A program made the translations under genes and the position numbers. From Mesorhizobium sp. 65-26 (lineage in GTDB: Bacteria > Pseudomonadota > Alphaproteobacteria > Rhizobiales > Rhizobiaceae): DNA of 64,000 nt. Numbering within the stretch: position 1 is the first letter of the stretch; the number at the start of each line of letters is the position of its first letter. The notes below the pieces were generated by a model that saw only the letters and a program-made list of their open reading frames with translations, was not told where the DNA came from and did no database searches. The DNA lies in NCBI GenBank assembly GCA_001899205.1, contig MKVL01000010.1, forward strand, positions 391,914 through 455,913. The letters run 5' to 3'. Below are positions 24,022-33,050 of the stretch, one piece after another.

Positions 24022-25152
24022 ATGAGCAACGAATTCGACCATGACGCCGTCGCCGCGGACGCGGCGCGCGATGGCGGGCGGGACGCCGCCTGGCAGGATG
24101 ACGTTCGCGCCGGCGTGCGCCATGTGCGCGACCTCGACGCCCTGCCGCTTTCCGCCGGCGAGCGCGCGGCGGCGGTGCAAGCGGCGGCCAACCACAAGGT
24201 GCGCGCGCCAAAGTCCTATCTCGACCTGATCGACTGGAACGATCCGGACGATCCGATCCGGGCGCAGGTCATCCCTTCGCCCGACGAGCTGGTGGAGACG
24301 GATGGCGAGCTCGACGACCCGATCGGCGACCATGCCTATAGTCCGGTGCCGCGCCTGACGCATCGCCATGCCGACCGGGTGCTGCTGTTTCCGACCTACC
24401 AATGCGCCGTCTACTGCCGGTTCTGCTTCCGCAAGGAATCGCTGACGGCGATCGGGCGCGGCTACACGCGCGCCGCGCTGGAGCCGCCGCTCGACTACAT
24501 CGCCAGCCATACCGAGATCCGCGAGGTGATCCTGACCGGCGGCGACCCGCTGTCGCTGCCCGACAAGGCGCTGGAGGAGATCCGCGCCCGCATCGAGGCG
24601 ATCGCGCATGTGCGGCTGCTGCGCATCCATACCCGCGTGCCGGTGGCGCTGCCGGCGCGCGTAACGCCGGGACTGGTGGCGGCGTTGCAAGGGCGGCTGA
24701 TGGTGACGGTCGTCACCCACTTCAACCACGCGCGCGAGATCACGCCGGCCACCGAGGCGGCCTGCCGGACCTTGCGGCAGGCGGGCTTCGTGCTGCTCAA
24801 CCAGAGCGTCCTGCTGAAGGGCGTCAACGACAGCGTCGAGGCGCTGGAGGAACTCTGCCGGGAACTGATGTACCAGCTGGGCGTCAAGCCATACTACCTC
24901 CACCATGGCGACCTGACGCGCGGCATGGCGCACAGGCGCACCACGATCGCCGAGGGCCAGGCGCTGGTGGCGGCGCTGCGCAAGCGGCTTTCCGGCATCT
25001 GCAACCCCACCTATGTCATCGACCTGCCGGATGGCGGCGGCAAGGTGCCGCTCTCGGCCTGCCAGGCCGAGCCGAAGGGGGATGGCTTCTGGCGCATCCG
25101 TGGACTGGACGGCCAGGAGCGGGACTATCGCGAGTCGGTCGACGAGAGCTGA
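24022..25152 (+). CDS. Lysine 2,3-aminomutase / EF-P beta-lysylation (EpmB)-family radical SAM enzyme
   Basis: A 376-residue radical SAM protein. The cluster motif is Cys128-A-V-Y-Cys132-R-F-Cys135, within F-P-T-Y-Q-C-A-V-Y-C-R-F-C-F-R. The glycine motif L-T-G-G-D-P-L-S-L is near residue 173, and the PLP-site region P-Y-Y-L-H-H-G-D near 290 is typical. Length is shorter than clostridial KamA and nearer EpmB. No efp or epmA gene is adjacent, so which role it has is open. AAGGA precedes the chosen ATG. It converges with the DMT transporter gene and overlaps it by 28 nt. Confidence 0.85.
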   Translation: MSNEFDHDAVAADAARDGGRDAAWQDDVRAGVRHVRDLDALPLSAGERAAAVQAAANHKVRAPKSYLDLIDWNDPDDPIRAQVIPSPDELVETDGELDDPIGDHAYSPVPRLTHRHADRVLLFPTYQCAVYCRFCFRKESLTAIGRGYTRAALEPPLDYIASHTEIREVILTGGDPLSLPDKALEEIRARIEAIAHVRLLRIHTRVPVALPARVTPGLVAALQGRLMVTVVTHFNHAREITPATEAACRTLRQAGFVLLNQSVLLKGVNDSVEALEELCRELMYQLGVKPYYLHHGDLTRGMAHRRTTIAEGQALVAALRKRLSGICNPTYVIDLPDGGGKVPLSACQAEPKGDGFWRIRGLDGQERDYRESVDES

Positions 25153-26084
25153 AGGTCCTGGCGCTCGTCGCGCCGGCTTCCGCCCCGCGCAACGATGACT
25201 ATGCCCGCGAGCGAAACGGCAAGGCCCGCCGCCATCGCCCAGGAGAGCTTCTCGCCGAACATCACCCAGGCCCAGATCATGGTGACGGGCGGGCTGAGAT
25301 AGAGCACGGCGGTGACGCGCGCCGGCGAGGATTTGCGCAGCGCCAGATAATAGATGCTCCAGGCGCCGAAGGTCGCCACGAAAACCAGCCACAATATCCC
25401 GCCGACGAAGCCGGGGTCGGCGACCGGCAGCACGCTGCCCTCGCGCCAGGCAAAGAGGGCGAAGACGACCGAGGCCGAAAGGCACTGGATGCACAGGCTC
25501 TGGTGCACAGGCATGGCGCCGGCCGCGCTGCGCTTCTGCAGCAGCGTCGCCATGGCGAGCGAAAGCGTGCCGAGAAGCGGCAGGCCATAGGCCCACAGCG
25601 GCACGTCGCCCATGCGCAGCGACCAGCCGGAGGCGATGAGCACGCCGGCGAGGCCGATGAAGGAGCCGAGCCATTGCCGCGCGCTGAGCGCCTGGCCGAG
25701 CACCGGCCATGACAGGAGCGCCACGGCCAGCGGCAGCATGTCGGTAATCAGCGCCACCAGCCCGGTGGGCACGCCCCGCGCGATGGCGAGCGCGAAGCCG
25801 GAGAGATAGCCGGCCATGGCGAACAGGCCGAACATGGCCTGCGCGAACGCGTCGCGCGGCCTGATCCTTGGGCCGATCGTCAACGCGAAGGGTAGCAGCA
25901 CCAGCCCCGAGACCAGGCTGCGCCAGAGCAGAATGAGGAAGAGCGGGGCGTGGTCGATGGCAAAGCGGATGCCGACGAAACCGGCGCTCCAGCAGACGAC
26001 GAGCGCCGCCTCCAGCAGGATGAGGGTGGCGACCTCGGCGGCGCGGATGCGGGCGAGGGGACGAGGCGCGACGGCTTCACTCAT
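25125..26084 (-). CDS. EamA/DMT-superfamily permease
   Basis: A 319-residue membrane protein with about ten hydrophobic helices arranged as two EamA repeats (first about residues 20-150, second about 165-305). Family features include the W-R-S-L-V-S-G-L-V-L-L-P segment near 55 and P-P-V-T-M-I-W-A-W-V-M-F-G-E near 275. Such proteins export metabolites or drugs; the substrate is unknown. Its 3' end overlaps that of the radical SAM gene. The TetR gene upstream on the same strand could regulate it. Confidence 0.85.
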   Translation of the reverse strand: MSEAVAPRPLARIRAAEVATLILLEAALVVCWSAGFVGIRFAIDHAPLFLILLWRSLVSGLVLLPFALTIGPRIRPRDAFAQAMFGLFAMAGYLSGFALAIARGVPTGLVALITDMLPLAVALLSWPVLGQALSARQWLGSFIGLAGVLIASGWSLRMGDVPLWAYGLPLLGTLSLAMATLLQKRSAAGAMPVHQSLCIQCLSASVVFALFAWREGSVLPVADPGFVGGILWLVFVATFGAWSIYYLALRKSSPARVTAVLYLSPPVTMIWAWVMFGEKLSWAMAAGLAVSLAGIVIVARGGSRRDERQDLQLSSTDSR

Positions 26085-26198
26085 AGCAACCTGCTTGCTG
26101 GGGTACATATGCGGCCGGCGGCGCGGGCTTGCGGCAAGGCGTGCGCATATCCGGCGCCGCGCCGGCCATGCGGGCGCCCGCGCGTTGATGCGTTGGGG

Positions 26199-26771
26199 TC
26201 ATTGCCGGTCCATGATCGAGATGGCGATGCGGCGGGCCGCTTTCAGTCTGCCGTCATGCCCGTCGAGGCCGGCGCGCGACATGGCGCCCTCGAGCACGAA
26301 GGACAGGTGCTCGGCTGTCTCCGCGATGCCGTCGCCATCGGGGCGCAGTTCGCGCAGGTAATGGCGGAACAGGCGCTCCACTTCCTCTTTCTGCGCGGCC
26401 ACGGAAGCGCGGCCGGGATCGCCGACGGGAAGCTCGGCCGCGGCGTTGAGCAGCCCGCAGCCGCGAAAACCCCAGTCATAGGCCATGGCGGCATGGTCGA
26501 CGTAGGAATCGAAGATCGCCAGGATGCTGTCGCGCGGCGTGGCCGCACGGGCAAGCCGTTCGCGGTAGAGCGCGCGCCATTCCTCGTGGCGCGCCTGGAT
26601 GTAGGCGTTGACCAGATCCGTCTTGGACGAGAAGTTGTTGTAGAGGCTCATCTTGGCCACGCCGGCATGCGTCGTGATGCTGTCGATGCCCGTGGCGCCC
26701 ACTCCATCGCGATAGAAAAGCTCGGCCGCCGCCTTCAAGAGGCGTTCCTTCGCCGTGGGCCTGTCGGTCAT
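26199..26771 (-). CDS. TetR/AcrR-family transcriptional regulator
   Basis: A 190-residue regulator with the usual N-terminal HTH at about residues 10-55 (A-A-E-L-F-Y-R-D-G-V-G-A-T-G-I-D, then V-A-K-M-S-L-Y-N-N-F-S-S-K). The C-terminal ligand domain is of the AcrR/QacR sort. It precedes the DMT permease gene by 114 nt on the same strand. A perfect inverted repeat lies 18 nt upstream of its start, suggesting autorepression and a shared regulon with the permease. Confidence 0.9.
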   Translation of the reverse strand: MTDRPTAKERLLKAAAELFYRDGVGATGIDSITTHAGVAKMSLYNNFSSKTDLVNAYIQARHEEWRALYRERLARAATPRDSILAIFDSYVDHAAMAYDWGFRGCGLLNAAAELPVGDPGRASVAAQKEEVERLFRHYLRELRPDGDGIAETAEHLSFVLEGAMSRAGLDGHDGRLKAARRIAISIMDRQ

Positions 26772-26788
26772 CCTGTTCTCTCCAATTG

Positions 26789-26804
26789 GGTAGACCGATC
26801 TACC
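26789..26804 (-). promoter_or_regulatory. Inverted-repeat operator of the TetR gene
   Basis: GGTAGA and TCTACC are exact inverted arms around a 4-nt centre, placed 18 nt upstream of the TetR ATG. Flanking TTGG and CTAATA make the region AT-richer. The position would block the promoter of the TetR gene. Confidence 0.65.
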
Positions 26805-26930
26805 TAATACTGTGGTTTGTCAAGCTTCGCTCGTCGGCGGGCACACTTCCGCCGTGGTCTTCGCGTTGCCTTCGATCCGGAACCGTAGCCTTGCCCGCGC
26901 ATTTTCTGGGCGGGGCTGGAGGAGGGCCGG

Positions 26931-27716
26931 TTGAAGGTTGTCTTCGGAATCATCGGCGGATTCGTGCTGACGCTTGCCGTCTTCGGTAGCGGCCTGGCCT
27001 TCGCCGTGTGGCTCCTGGTGTCGAAGCCCGCGCACCAGGTCGCGCCGGCACGTGGCGTCGCTGAGCTGTGGACGCGCGACGCGCGACCGGTCGATGCCAC
27101 CGCGCAAAGCTATGAGCGCCTGCCGGACGATCCGGGGGCGAAAGCCGCGACCGCCCCGCCACCTCAGGCCGTGACACCGCCGGCCACGGAGACGCCGCGC
27201 ACGGCCACCGCTGACGCACAACAGCTGCCAGGCAATGCCACCATTGGCGGGCAGGTTCCCGACCCGGGCGCCACCGCCGCGCTGCCGCCCGGCGCGCCGC
27301 AAGGGCAAGCCGCGCTGCCGGCCGCCCATGTCGCGTGGTGCGCCAATCGCTACCGCAGCTATCGGCCGCAGGACAACAGCTATCGCGCGTATAGCGGCGA
27401 GATGCGGCCCTGTGTATCGCCCTATCTCGATCCCGGACGTTCGACGTCCGGCGGGACGATCGGTAGCGAGACCGCGCGTGGCGGGGTGGTTCCCGAGATG
27501 GCTCCGGGCGAGACAGCGCCCGACGAGATCGGCCCAGGCAACTATCCCGACGAACAGGCGATGGACGGCCCGCCTGACGACGGACCGGGCTGGGGCGACG
27601 CGCCCGTCGTTTCGCCTGACCATGTCGACTATTGCTTCAACCGATATCGCAGCTATCGCCCGGAGGACAACAGCTATCAGCCCTTCGACGGCGGTCCGCG
27701 CCGCCAATGCGAATAG
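26931..27716 (+). CDS. BA14K-family protein with two repeats
   Basis: A 261-residue envelope protein. It starts at a TTG behind GGAGG and has one N-terminal hydrophobic helix (about residues 5-30) that is a signal anchor or signal peptide. A long Pro/Ala/Gly-rich linker follows. Two BA14K units are present, near residues 134-161 (W-C-x2-R-Y-R-S-Y-R-P-Q-D-N-S-Y) and 231-261 (Y-C-x2-R-Y-R-S-Y-R-P-E-D-N-S-Y), each ending in Cys. BA14K was described as an immunoreactive lectin-like protein of Brucella. Most family members have one unit, so the duplication is less usual. Confidence 0.85.
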   Translation: MKVVFGIIGGFVLTLAVFGSGLAFAVWLLVSKPAHQVAPARGVAELWTRDARPVDATAQSYERLPDDPGAKAATAPPPQAVTPPATETPRTATADAQQLPGNATIGGQVPDPGATAALPPGAPQGQAALPAAHVAWCANRYRSYRPQDNSYRAYSGEMRPCVSPYLDPGRSTSGGTIGSETARGGVVPEMAPGETAPDEIGPGNYPDEQAMDGPPDDGPGWGDAPVVSPDHVDYCFNRYRSYRPEDNSYQPFDGGPRRQCE

Positions 27717-27805
27717 CGGCCCTCGGGATTTCTCCGGAACCCTTGCCGCTCTTGCCGGTTGATTTCGCAACGGGCGACGCAAGCGTGAGGCTTCAGGAGG
27801 CCGCG

Positions 27806-27955
27806 ATGATCAGGAAACTCAAGTCAGGGCAGTACCGGCTCTATTCCCGCAAAAAGGACGACAAGACCGGCAAGCGCCGCAACCTCGGCACGTTCGACAC
27901 GCGCGAGGCGGCGCAGAAGCATGAGCGGGAGGTGCAGTATTTCAAGCGGCATTGA
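27806..27955 (+). CDS. Small basic conserved protein, unknown function
   Basis: A 49-residue highly basic protein with a perfect AGGAGG ribosome site. It reads like the AP2-like arm-binding domain at the N-terminus of tyrosine integrases (Y-R-L-Y-S-R-K, then K-R-R-N-L-G-T-F-D-T-R-E-A-A), but nothing of an integrase follows. Small free-standing proteins with this pattern occur in rhizobial genomes. It could bind nucleic acid; that is inference. Confidence 0.75.
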   Translation: MIRKLKSGQYRLYSRKKDDKTGKRRNLGTFDTREAAQKHEREVQYFKRH

Positions 27956-27985
27956 TGGGAGTGGCGAGAGACGGCAGATGCCGGC

Positions 27986-28141
27986 GCCGCCCCTCATCCT
28001 CCTGTCGGGACCTTCTCCCCGTATAGTGACGGGGAGAAGGAGAAAGCTGCAAGGCCGGTGATTGGCGAAACCGCTGACGAGAGCGCCCCTCTCCCCGCCT
28101 TTATACGGGGAGAGGATGCCGGCAGGCAGGTGAGGGGCGGC
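27986..28141 (-). repeat. RIME-like palindromic mosaic repeat, copy 2
   Basis: Inverted ends GCCGCCCCTCAT at 27986 and TGAGGGGCGGC ending at 28141 enclose two hairpins (CTTCTCCCCGT...ACGGGGAGAAG and CTCTCCCCGC...ACGGGGAGAG). The central GATTGGCGAAAC is the reverse complement of the centre of copy 1, so the copies are in opposite orientation. It fills the spacer before the GlcD-like gene's stop codon and may act as a transcript end. Confidence 0.75.
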
Positions 28142-28169
28142 ACTGACATCGAAAGCCTGGCGCTGCGCT

Positions 28170-29555
28170 TCACTCCGCCGAAACGACCTTGCCCGGGTTC
28201 ATCATGTTCGCCGGGTCGATCATCCGCTTGATCATGCTGGCCAATTCCCGCTTCACCGGGTCGGCGTGGCGCTCATAGGCGTCGCGCTTTTCGAGGCCGA
28301 CGCCGTGCTCGGCCGAGAACGAGCCGCCGGCCCGGGCGAGGCCGTCGTAAAGCACATCCTCGATCGCCTCGTGCCGCTCATGCGAAAGCGGGCCGTCGGT
28401 GTTGATGGAGATGTGCAAATTGCCGTCGGCGAGATGGCCGAACACGTAGGGCGCGTAGGAGGCGTCAACACGCTTCAGACCGGCCTCGATGCGGCTGACA
28501 TAATCATCGAGCGCGCCGCCCGGCACCGACACGTCGAAGGAGGGCGGCAGGTGGTGCGCGTGCTCGATCTGCTCGGTCTCCTCGCGCAGCCGCCACATGG
28601 CGGCGGCCTGGGCCTCCGAACTGGCGACCAGCCCGTCGATGATGCCGGCCTCTTCCCAGACCGCCGCGAGCCCGTCCTCCAGCGCATTCCTGGCCGCCTC
28701 CATGCTGTCGGCGCCCAGGCCAAGCACGAGCAGGCAGGGCGCGTCGAGCGGCAATTGCCCGGGCGCGTAGTTCAGCGCCCGCTGCATCAGCGCGGTGAAG
28801 TTGCGCCACAGGATCTCGGCGGCGGTGAGCCGGGCGCCGGTCGAGCCCAGGAAATGCCGCACGATACGCTGCGCGCTTGCCGCGTTTGGCACGCCGACCA
28901 GCGCCGTGGCGCTGGCGCCGGCCACCGGGTCGAGCCGCAGCGCCACGCGGGTGACGATGCCCAGTGTGCCCTCGGCACCGATGAACAGGTGCTTGAGGTC
29001 GTAGCCGGCGCTGGTCTTCAGCACGCTGGTGAGGTCGGAAAAGACGCGCCCGTCCGGCAGCACGGCTTCCAGGCCGAGCACGCGGTGGCGCATCGTGCCG
29101 TTGCGAAACGCCATGATGCCGCCGGCATTGGTGGAAACCATGCCGCCGATGGTGGCGCTGCCGCGCGCGGCGAGGTCGATACCGGGATCCAGCCCGTGCA
29201 CCGCGGTCGCTTCCTGAAGTGCTGCCAGCTGTGCGCCGGCCTGTACGATTGCAGTGCGCGCGAACGGGTCTATCTCCTCGATCCGGTTCATGGCGCCGAG
29301 ATCGCAGATCACCTGGCCGGCTGCAGTCGCCGCCCCGCCCGCAAGCCCGGTGCGCCCGCCCTGGGGAACGATGCTCAGGCCATTCGCCGCGCAGAACCGC
29401 ACCAGCGCCAAGACGCCTTCGACATCGCGCGGCCGCACCAGTGCCGAGGCGCCGAAATTGCGGGCATCGAAGCCGGGGTCGCGGGAAGCAAGCTCGGCGG
29501 CGTCCCAAATGGTTGCGTTGGCGATGGCGGCGTGGAGGGAGGGGATGAGAGGCAT
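28170..29555 (-). CDS. GlcD/D-lactate dehydrogenase-type FAD-linked oxidase
   Basis: A 461-residue flavoprotein of the FAD_binding_4 / FAD-oxidase_C type that oxidises a 2-hydroxy acid. The FAD loop P-Q-G-G-R-T-G-L-A-G-G-A is near residue 65 and G-T-L-G-I-V-T-R-V near 197. The C-terminal H-x-A-D-G-N-L-H-I-S, E-H-G-V-G and D-P-A-N-M-M-N-P-G-K blocks match D-lactate and D-2-hydroxyglutarate dehydrogenases. The substrate is not determined. I chose the ATG at 29555 over one at 29588. It is divergent from minC. Confidence 0.88.
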   Translation of the reverse strand: MPLIPSLHAAIANATIWDAAELASRDPGFDARNFGASALVRPRDVEGVLALVRFCAANGLSIVPQGGRTGLAGGAATAAGQVICDLGAMNRIEEIDPFARTAIVQAGAQLAALQEATAVHGLDPGIDLAARGSATIGGMVSTNAGGIMAFRNGTMRHRVLGLEAVLPDGRVFSDLTSVLKTSAGYDLKHLFIGAEGTLGIVTRVALRLDPVAGASATALVGVPNAASAQRIVRHFLGSTGARLTAAEILWRNFTALMQRALNYAPGQLPLDAPCLLVLGLGADSMEAARNALEDGLAAVWEEAGIIDGLVASSEAQAAAMWRLREETEQIEHAHHLPPSFDVSVPGGALDDYVSRIEAGLKRVDASYAPYVFGHLADGNLHISINTDGPLSHERHEAIEDVLYDGLARAGGSFSAEHGVGLEKRDAYERHADPVKRELASMIKRMIDPANMMNPGKVVSAE

Positions 29556-29826
29556 GGGCGTTCCGGGGAGTGGAAGGAAGGGCGTCATCCTAGCGGCTAA
29601 GATGACACGGAGTCATGCCCGATCTGGATGGCGCGAGTTGCCCAGCTGTCGCTCGGATTCCTCCTCTGTCCGAGACGTGCTATTTCAAGTCCGCCGGTCT
29701 GACGGACCCGACCGAAGTGGGGGAATCCGCCGGCAATCGTCGGCCGTTGCTGCGTCAGCATGTCGTGTGGCCTCCTCACAACAAAGTTAGCCGCATCGGA
29801 TTCCTGGACGGGGGTGACTCCCAAAA

Positions 29827-29842
29827 TTAACCTTTTGTTAAC
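29827..29842 (+). promoter_or_regulatory. CtrA-type binding site upstream of minCDE
   Basis: TTAA at 29827-29830, seven bases, then TTAAC at 29838-29842 is an exact match to the CtrA consensus TTAA-N7-TTAAC of alphaproteobacteria. A further TTAACC lies at 29858-29864 region. It sits about 45 nt upstream of the minC start. The rest of the 332-bp spacer between the GlcD-like gene and minC holds no convincing gene. Confidence 0.7.
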
Positions 29843-29887
29843 CATTCGGCCGCAACCCTTTAACCATTGAGTAAGGATTCGCAGGTC

Positions 29888-30733
29888 GTGACTTTTGCCG
29901 CCCCCGTCCACAACAAATCCATCCGTTTTCGCGCCCGCTCCTTCGTCGCTTTCACGCTGACGCCGGAGGCGCCGCTGGACGTCTGGCTGGAAAGCCTCGA
30001 CCACTGGATCGGCAATTCGCCGGGCTATTTCACCGGCCGTCCGGTGCTGCTTGATCTCAACACGCTGAAGCCCGGGCCGGAGGAACTCGTCGCGCTTGTC
30101 GGCGCGCTGGGTCGGCGCGGCATCCGCGTCTATGCGATCGAGCTCGAGGGCGCCGAGCTCGGCCCCGAATTGCCGCCGGTGCTGACCGGCGCCAGGGAAG
30201 CCACCACCGAAGGATTTCTGCCTCCGCAACCGCCTCAGGCCACGTCCGATGCGGCCGCCGGGCAGGCGAAGGGGGATGGCGCGGAGGGCAAGCCCGCCGC
30301 CGCCAAGGAGACCCACGGCAACGACAACCATGCGGCCGGCGCGGATGATGCCGCCACCGCGCGCATCGGCGGGGCGTCGGCTGGCGTCGCCGCGGCGCAG
30401 GCCGCCGGCACGCTGATGGTGACCACGCCGCTTCGCTCCGGCCAGTCGATCGTGCATCCGCATGGCGACGTCATCGTGCTCGGCTCCGTCGCCTCCGGCT
30501 CGGAGATTGTCGCCGCCGGCTCCATCCATGTCTACGGAACGCTGCGTGGCCGCGCCATGGCCGGTGCCCAGGGCAACGGCGCGGCGCGCATCTTCTGCCG
30601 CAAGAACGAGGCTGAGCTGCTGGCGATCGACGGATGGTACACGACGGCCGAGGAGATGGAGGGCACCTCGCGCGGCAAGGCCGTGCAGGCTTTCCTGGAA
30701 AACGATGTGCTGCGCGTCGTTCCGCTCAACTGA
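29888..30733 (+). CDS. minC: Septum site-determining protein MinC
   Basis: A 281-residue division inhibitor that blocks FtsZ assembly away from midcell. The N-terminal MinC domain covers about residues 8-105. A low-complexity Ala/Gly/Asp linker follows at about 110-175. The C-terminal beta-helix domain covers 176-281 (S-G-Q-S-I-V-H-P-H-G-D-V-I-V-L-G, then I-H-V-Y-G-T-L-R-G-R-A). The start is uncertain: a GTG at 29888 behind AAGGA was chosen, with a TTG at 29867 as alternative. First gene of minCDE, under a CtrA-type site. Confidence 0.93.
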   Translation: MTFAAPVHNKSIRFRARSFVAFTLTPEAPLDVWLESLDHWIGNSPGYFTGRPVLLDLNTLKPGPEELVALVGALGRRGIRVYAIELEGAELGPELPPVLTGAREATTEGFLPPQPPQATSDAAAGQAKGDGAEGKPAAAKETHGNDNHAAGADDAATARIGGASAGVAAAQAAGTLMVTTPLRSGQSIVHPHGDVIVLGSVASGSEIVAAGSIHVYGTLRGRAMAGAQGNGAARIFCRKNEAELLAIDGWYTTAEEMEGTSRGKAVQAFLENDVLRVVPLN

Positions 30734-30859
30734 GGCCGCGTGGCTACGCCTCGGCGCAAGCCTGGGACCGGTTTCGCGTGACATGATGGCGAACTCTGAC
30801 AACAGCCGTGCACGGCACGGCGCAACAAAAAGCGATAGTCGGCAATGGAGGCTGGACAG

Positions 30860-31675
30860 ATGGGCAAGGTAGTGGTCGTCACATCGGGCAAGGGGGGCGT
30901 CGGAAAGACCACCTCGACGGCCGCGCTCGGCGCCGCGGTCGCCAAGACCGGCAAGAAGGTGGCGCTGGTCGATTTCGACGTCGGCCTGCGCAACCTCGAC
31001 CTCATCATGGGCGCGGAGCGCCGCGTGGTGTTCGACCTCGTCAACGTCATCCAGGGCTCGGCCAAGCTGTCGCAGGCGCTGATCCGCGACAAGCGGCTGG
31101 AGACGCTCTACCTGCTGCCCGCCTCGCAGACGCGCGACAAGGACGCGCTGACCGAGGAAGGCGTCGCCGAGGTCATCGCCCGCCTGCGCCAGGTGTTCGA
31201 CTATGTGTTCTGCGACAGCCCTGCCGGCATCGAGCGCGGCGCCCAGCTCGCCATGCGCTATGCCGACGAGGCCGTTATCGTCACCAACCCCGAAGTGAGC
31301 TCCGTGCGCGATTCCGACCGCATCATCGGACTGCTCGACGCCCGCACCGTGAAGGCCGAGCAGGGCGAGCACATCGCCAAGCACGTGCTGGTGACGCGCT
31401 ACGACGCGGCGCGCGCCTCGCGCGGCGAGATGCTGTCCATCGACGACGTGCTCGAAATCCTCTCGGTGCCGCTGCTCGGCATCATCCCGGAAAGCCAGGA
31501 CGTGCTGCGCGCCTCCAACCTCGGCTCGCCGGTGACGCTGTCCGAGCCGCTCAACGGCGCCGCGAAAGCCTATATCGAGGCGGCAAGGCGGCTGGAGGGC
31601 GAGGACCTTCCGGTCATGGTGCCGTTCGAGCGCAAGGGCTTCCTCGAAAGGTTGCTCGGAAGGAGGGCCGCATGA
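30860..31675 (+). CDS. minD: Septum site-determining ATPase MinD
   Basis: A 271-residue membrane-cycling ATPase. The deviant Walker A is [11 protein letters not shown] at about residues 9-19, with [10 protein letters not shown] near 40 and C-D-S-P-A-G-I-E near 119. The C-terminal amphipathic membrane anchor F-L-E-R-L-L-G-R-R is present. GGAGG precedes the ATG at 30860. It recruits MinC to the membrane and is driven off by MinE. Its stop overlaps the minE start (ATGA). Confidence 0.97.
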   Translation: MGKVVVVTSGKGGVGKTTSTAALGAAVAKTGKKVALVDFDVGLRNLDLIMGAERRVVFDLVNVIQGSAKLSQALIRDKRLETLYLLPASQTRDKDALTEEGVAEVIARLRQVFDYVFCDSPAGIERGAQLAMRYADEAVIVTNPEVSSVRDSDRIIGLLDARTVKAEQGEHIAKHVLVTRYDAARASRGEMLSIDDVLEILSVPLLGIIPESQDVLRASNLGSPVTLSEPLNGAAKAYIEAARRLEGEDLPVMVPFERKGFLERLLGRRAA

Positions 31676-31944
31676 GCATTCTCGATCTTTTCAAGCGGCG
31701 CTCCAGCGCCCCCGTCGCACGCGAGCGGCTGCAGGTGCTGCTCGCCTACGAACGTCTTGGCCGCGGCCAGCCCGATCTCGTCTCGGTGCTGCGCGAGGAA
31801 ATCATGGCCGTCATCGCCAAGCATGTGCAGATCGATCAGGACTACCTGAAGGTCTCCATGGAGCGCGGCGAGACCATGTCGACGCTGGAGATCGACATCC
31901 AGATTCCCAACAAGGCCGCGGTGCCGCTGGCGCTCGCCGGCTGA
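31672..31944 (+). CDS. minE: Cell division topological specificity factor MinE
   Basis: A 90-residue protein of normal length. The N-terminal membrane and MinD-contact parts (S-I-L-D-L-F-K-R-R and [13 protein letters not shown]) are followed by the dimerising topological domain. It stimulates the MinD ATPase to give pole-to-pole oscillation. The ATG overlaps the minD stop by 4 nt. Confidence 0.96.
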   Translation: MSILDLFKRRSSAPVARERLQVLLAYERLGRGQPDLVSVLREEIMAVIAKHVQIDQDYLKVSMERGETMSTLEIDIQIPNKAAVPLALAG

Positions 31945-32032
31945 ACCGAGGCCGACGGTCTGTTTTGGGTCCGCGTCGGGTGGGTGCCTACCCGCGCAAC
32001 CTGCGCTGTGTCTCCCTTGAAGGCAAGCTCCT

Positions 32033-32193
32033 CGCATAGGGCGGTCCCCCACTCCGTCGCCACTGCGCGGTGCCACCTCTCCCCCCTCCGGAGGGAGAGG
32101 AAGGGAGCCTGGTTCGATAAGCTCTCACCATTCCTCTCCCCCGTCGTTCGGGAGAGAGGTGTCCGCGTAGTGGACGGAGTGGGGGGCGTGCCC
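32033..32193 (+). repeat. Palindrome-rich intergenic repeat, family B copy 1
   Basis: An element of about 160 bp in the 379-bp spacer after minE. It starts near CTCGCATAGGGCGG and ends GGACGGAGTGGGGGGCG. The outer inverted pair is CCCCCACTCCGTC / GACGGAGTGGGGG-like, with inner hairpins such as CTCTCCCCC...GGAGGGAGAGG. A second copy lies in the same orientation at 33051..33213. No gene is seen in the remainder of this spacer. Confidence 0.75.
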
Positions 32194-32323
32194 GACAGGC
32201 GTTTATCCTCGCGTTAGGAGAGAGATGCCCGGCAGGCCACCCGCTGCGCGCTCCCGCTTCGCTGAACAAAATGTGTAATCCCCGTCAGCGAATGTTCGTC
32301 TATGGTGATGCCGAGGCAACGCT

Positions 32324-33007
32324 ATGTCCGGCATCTACGATCTCGCATCCGGTGTGGTTCGACGTGTCTACGAGAAGCGCATAGACGCTCCTCCGATCCT
32401 TGACGCCTCCGCCTTTCCCAATGCCGTGAAATTCACCGCCGCCTGGCAAGGCATCCGGGACGAGGCGCTTGCCGTGCAGCGGGGCAGGGTGCCGCGCTTC
32501 CACGACATCATGCCAGAGCAGGCTGAGATTTCCGCCAATGACGGACTCGACTGGCGCATGTTCGTGCTCAAGGCCTACGACATCGAGGTGCCCGACAACA
32601 TCGGGCGCATGCCGGTGCTCGGCCGGCTGCTCCGCGAGTGCCCTGAGGTGAAGTCGGCGGCCATATCCTTCCTTGCCCCGCACAAGCACATACCCGCCCA
32701 TCGCGGGCCTTTCCGGGGCATCATGCGCTTCCACCTCGGGCTCGACATTCCTCGACAGGCGGATGGCCGGCCGGCGACGGTGATGATGATCAACCACCAG
32801 GAAAAGCGCATCGCCGACGGCGAGGGCATGCTGTGGGACGATACGTTCCCGCATGAGGTGATGAACAATTCCGACCACCCGCGCGTCGCCTTGCTGCTGG
32901 ATGTCTGGCGCCCGCACATGCCGCTCGACATGGAGATCCTGTCGCGGCTGATCGTGCGCGGCGTGCAGGTCGGCATGCGCCATCGGGGCGTGTCGTTCAG
33001 CGGGTGA
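32324..33007 (+). CDS. Aspartyl/asparaginyl beta-hydroxylase-family protein
   Basis: A 227-residue protein of the Asp_Arg_Hydrox family, whose members are Fe(II)/2-oxoglutarate oxygenases. The core blocks are H-K-H-I-P-A-H-R-G-P-F-R-G-I-M-R-F-H near residues 121-138, and D-D-T-F-P-H-E-V-M-N-N-S near 175, giving the likely iron His and 2-oxoglutarate Arg residues. Bacterial members modify lipids (LpxO) or peptides; this one's target is unknown. It stands alone between two copies of repeat family B. Confidence 0.85.
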   Translation: MSGIYDLASGVVRRVYEKRIDAPPILDASAFPNAVKFTAAWQGIRDEALAVQRGRVPRFHDIMPEQAEISANDGLDWRMFVLKAYDIEVPDNIGRMPVLGRLLRECPEVKSAAISFLAPHKHIPAHRGPFRGIMRFHLGLDIPRQADGRPATVMMINHQEKRIADGEGMLWDDTFPHEVMNNSDHPRVALLLDVWRPHMPLDMEILSRLIVRGVQVGMRHRGVSFSG

Positions 33008-33050
33008 TGTGCATCGATATGCCGATCTTTCCACCGTGAGGGCAGGGCCA

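Noticed and set aside
29615..29830. 71-codon frame between the GlcD-like gene and minC
   Set aside because: No ribosome site, no similarity to anything known, and it lies in promoter space ending at the CtrA-type site.
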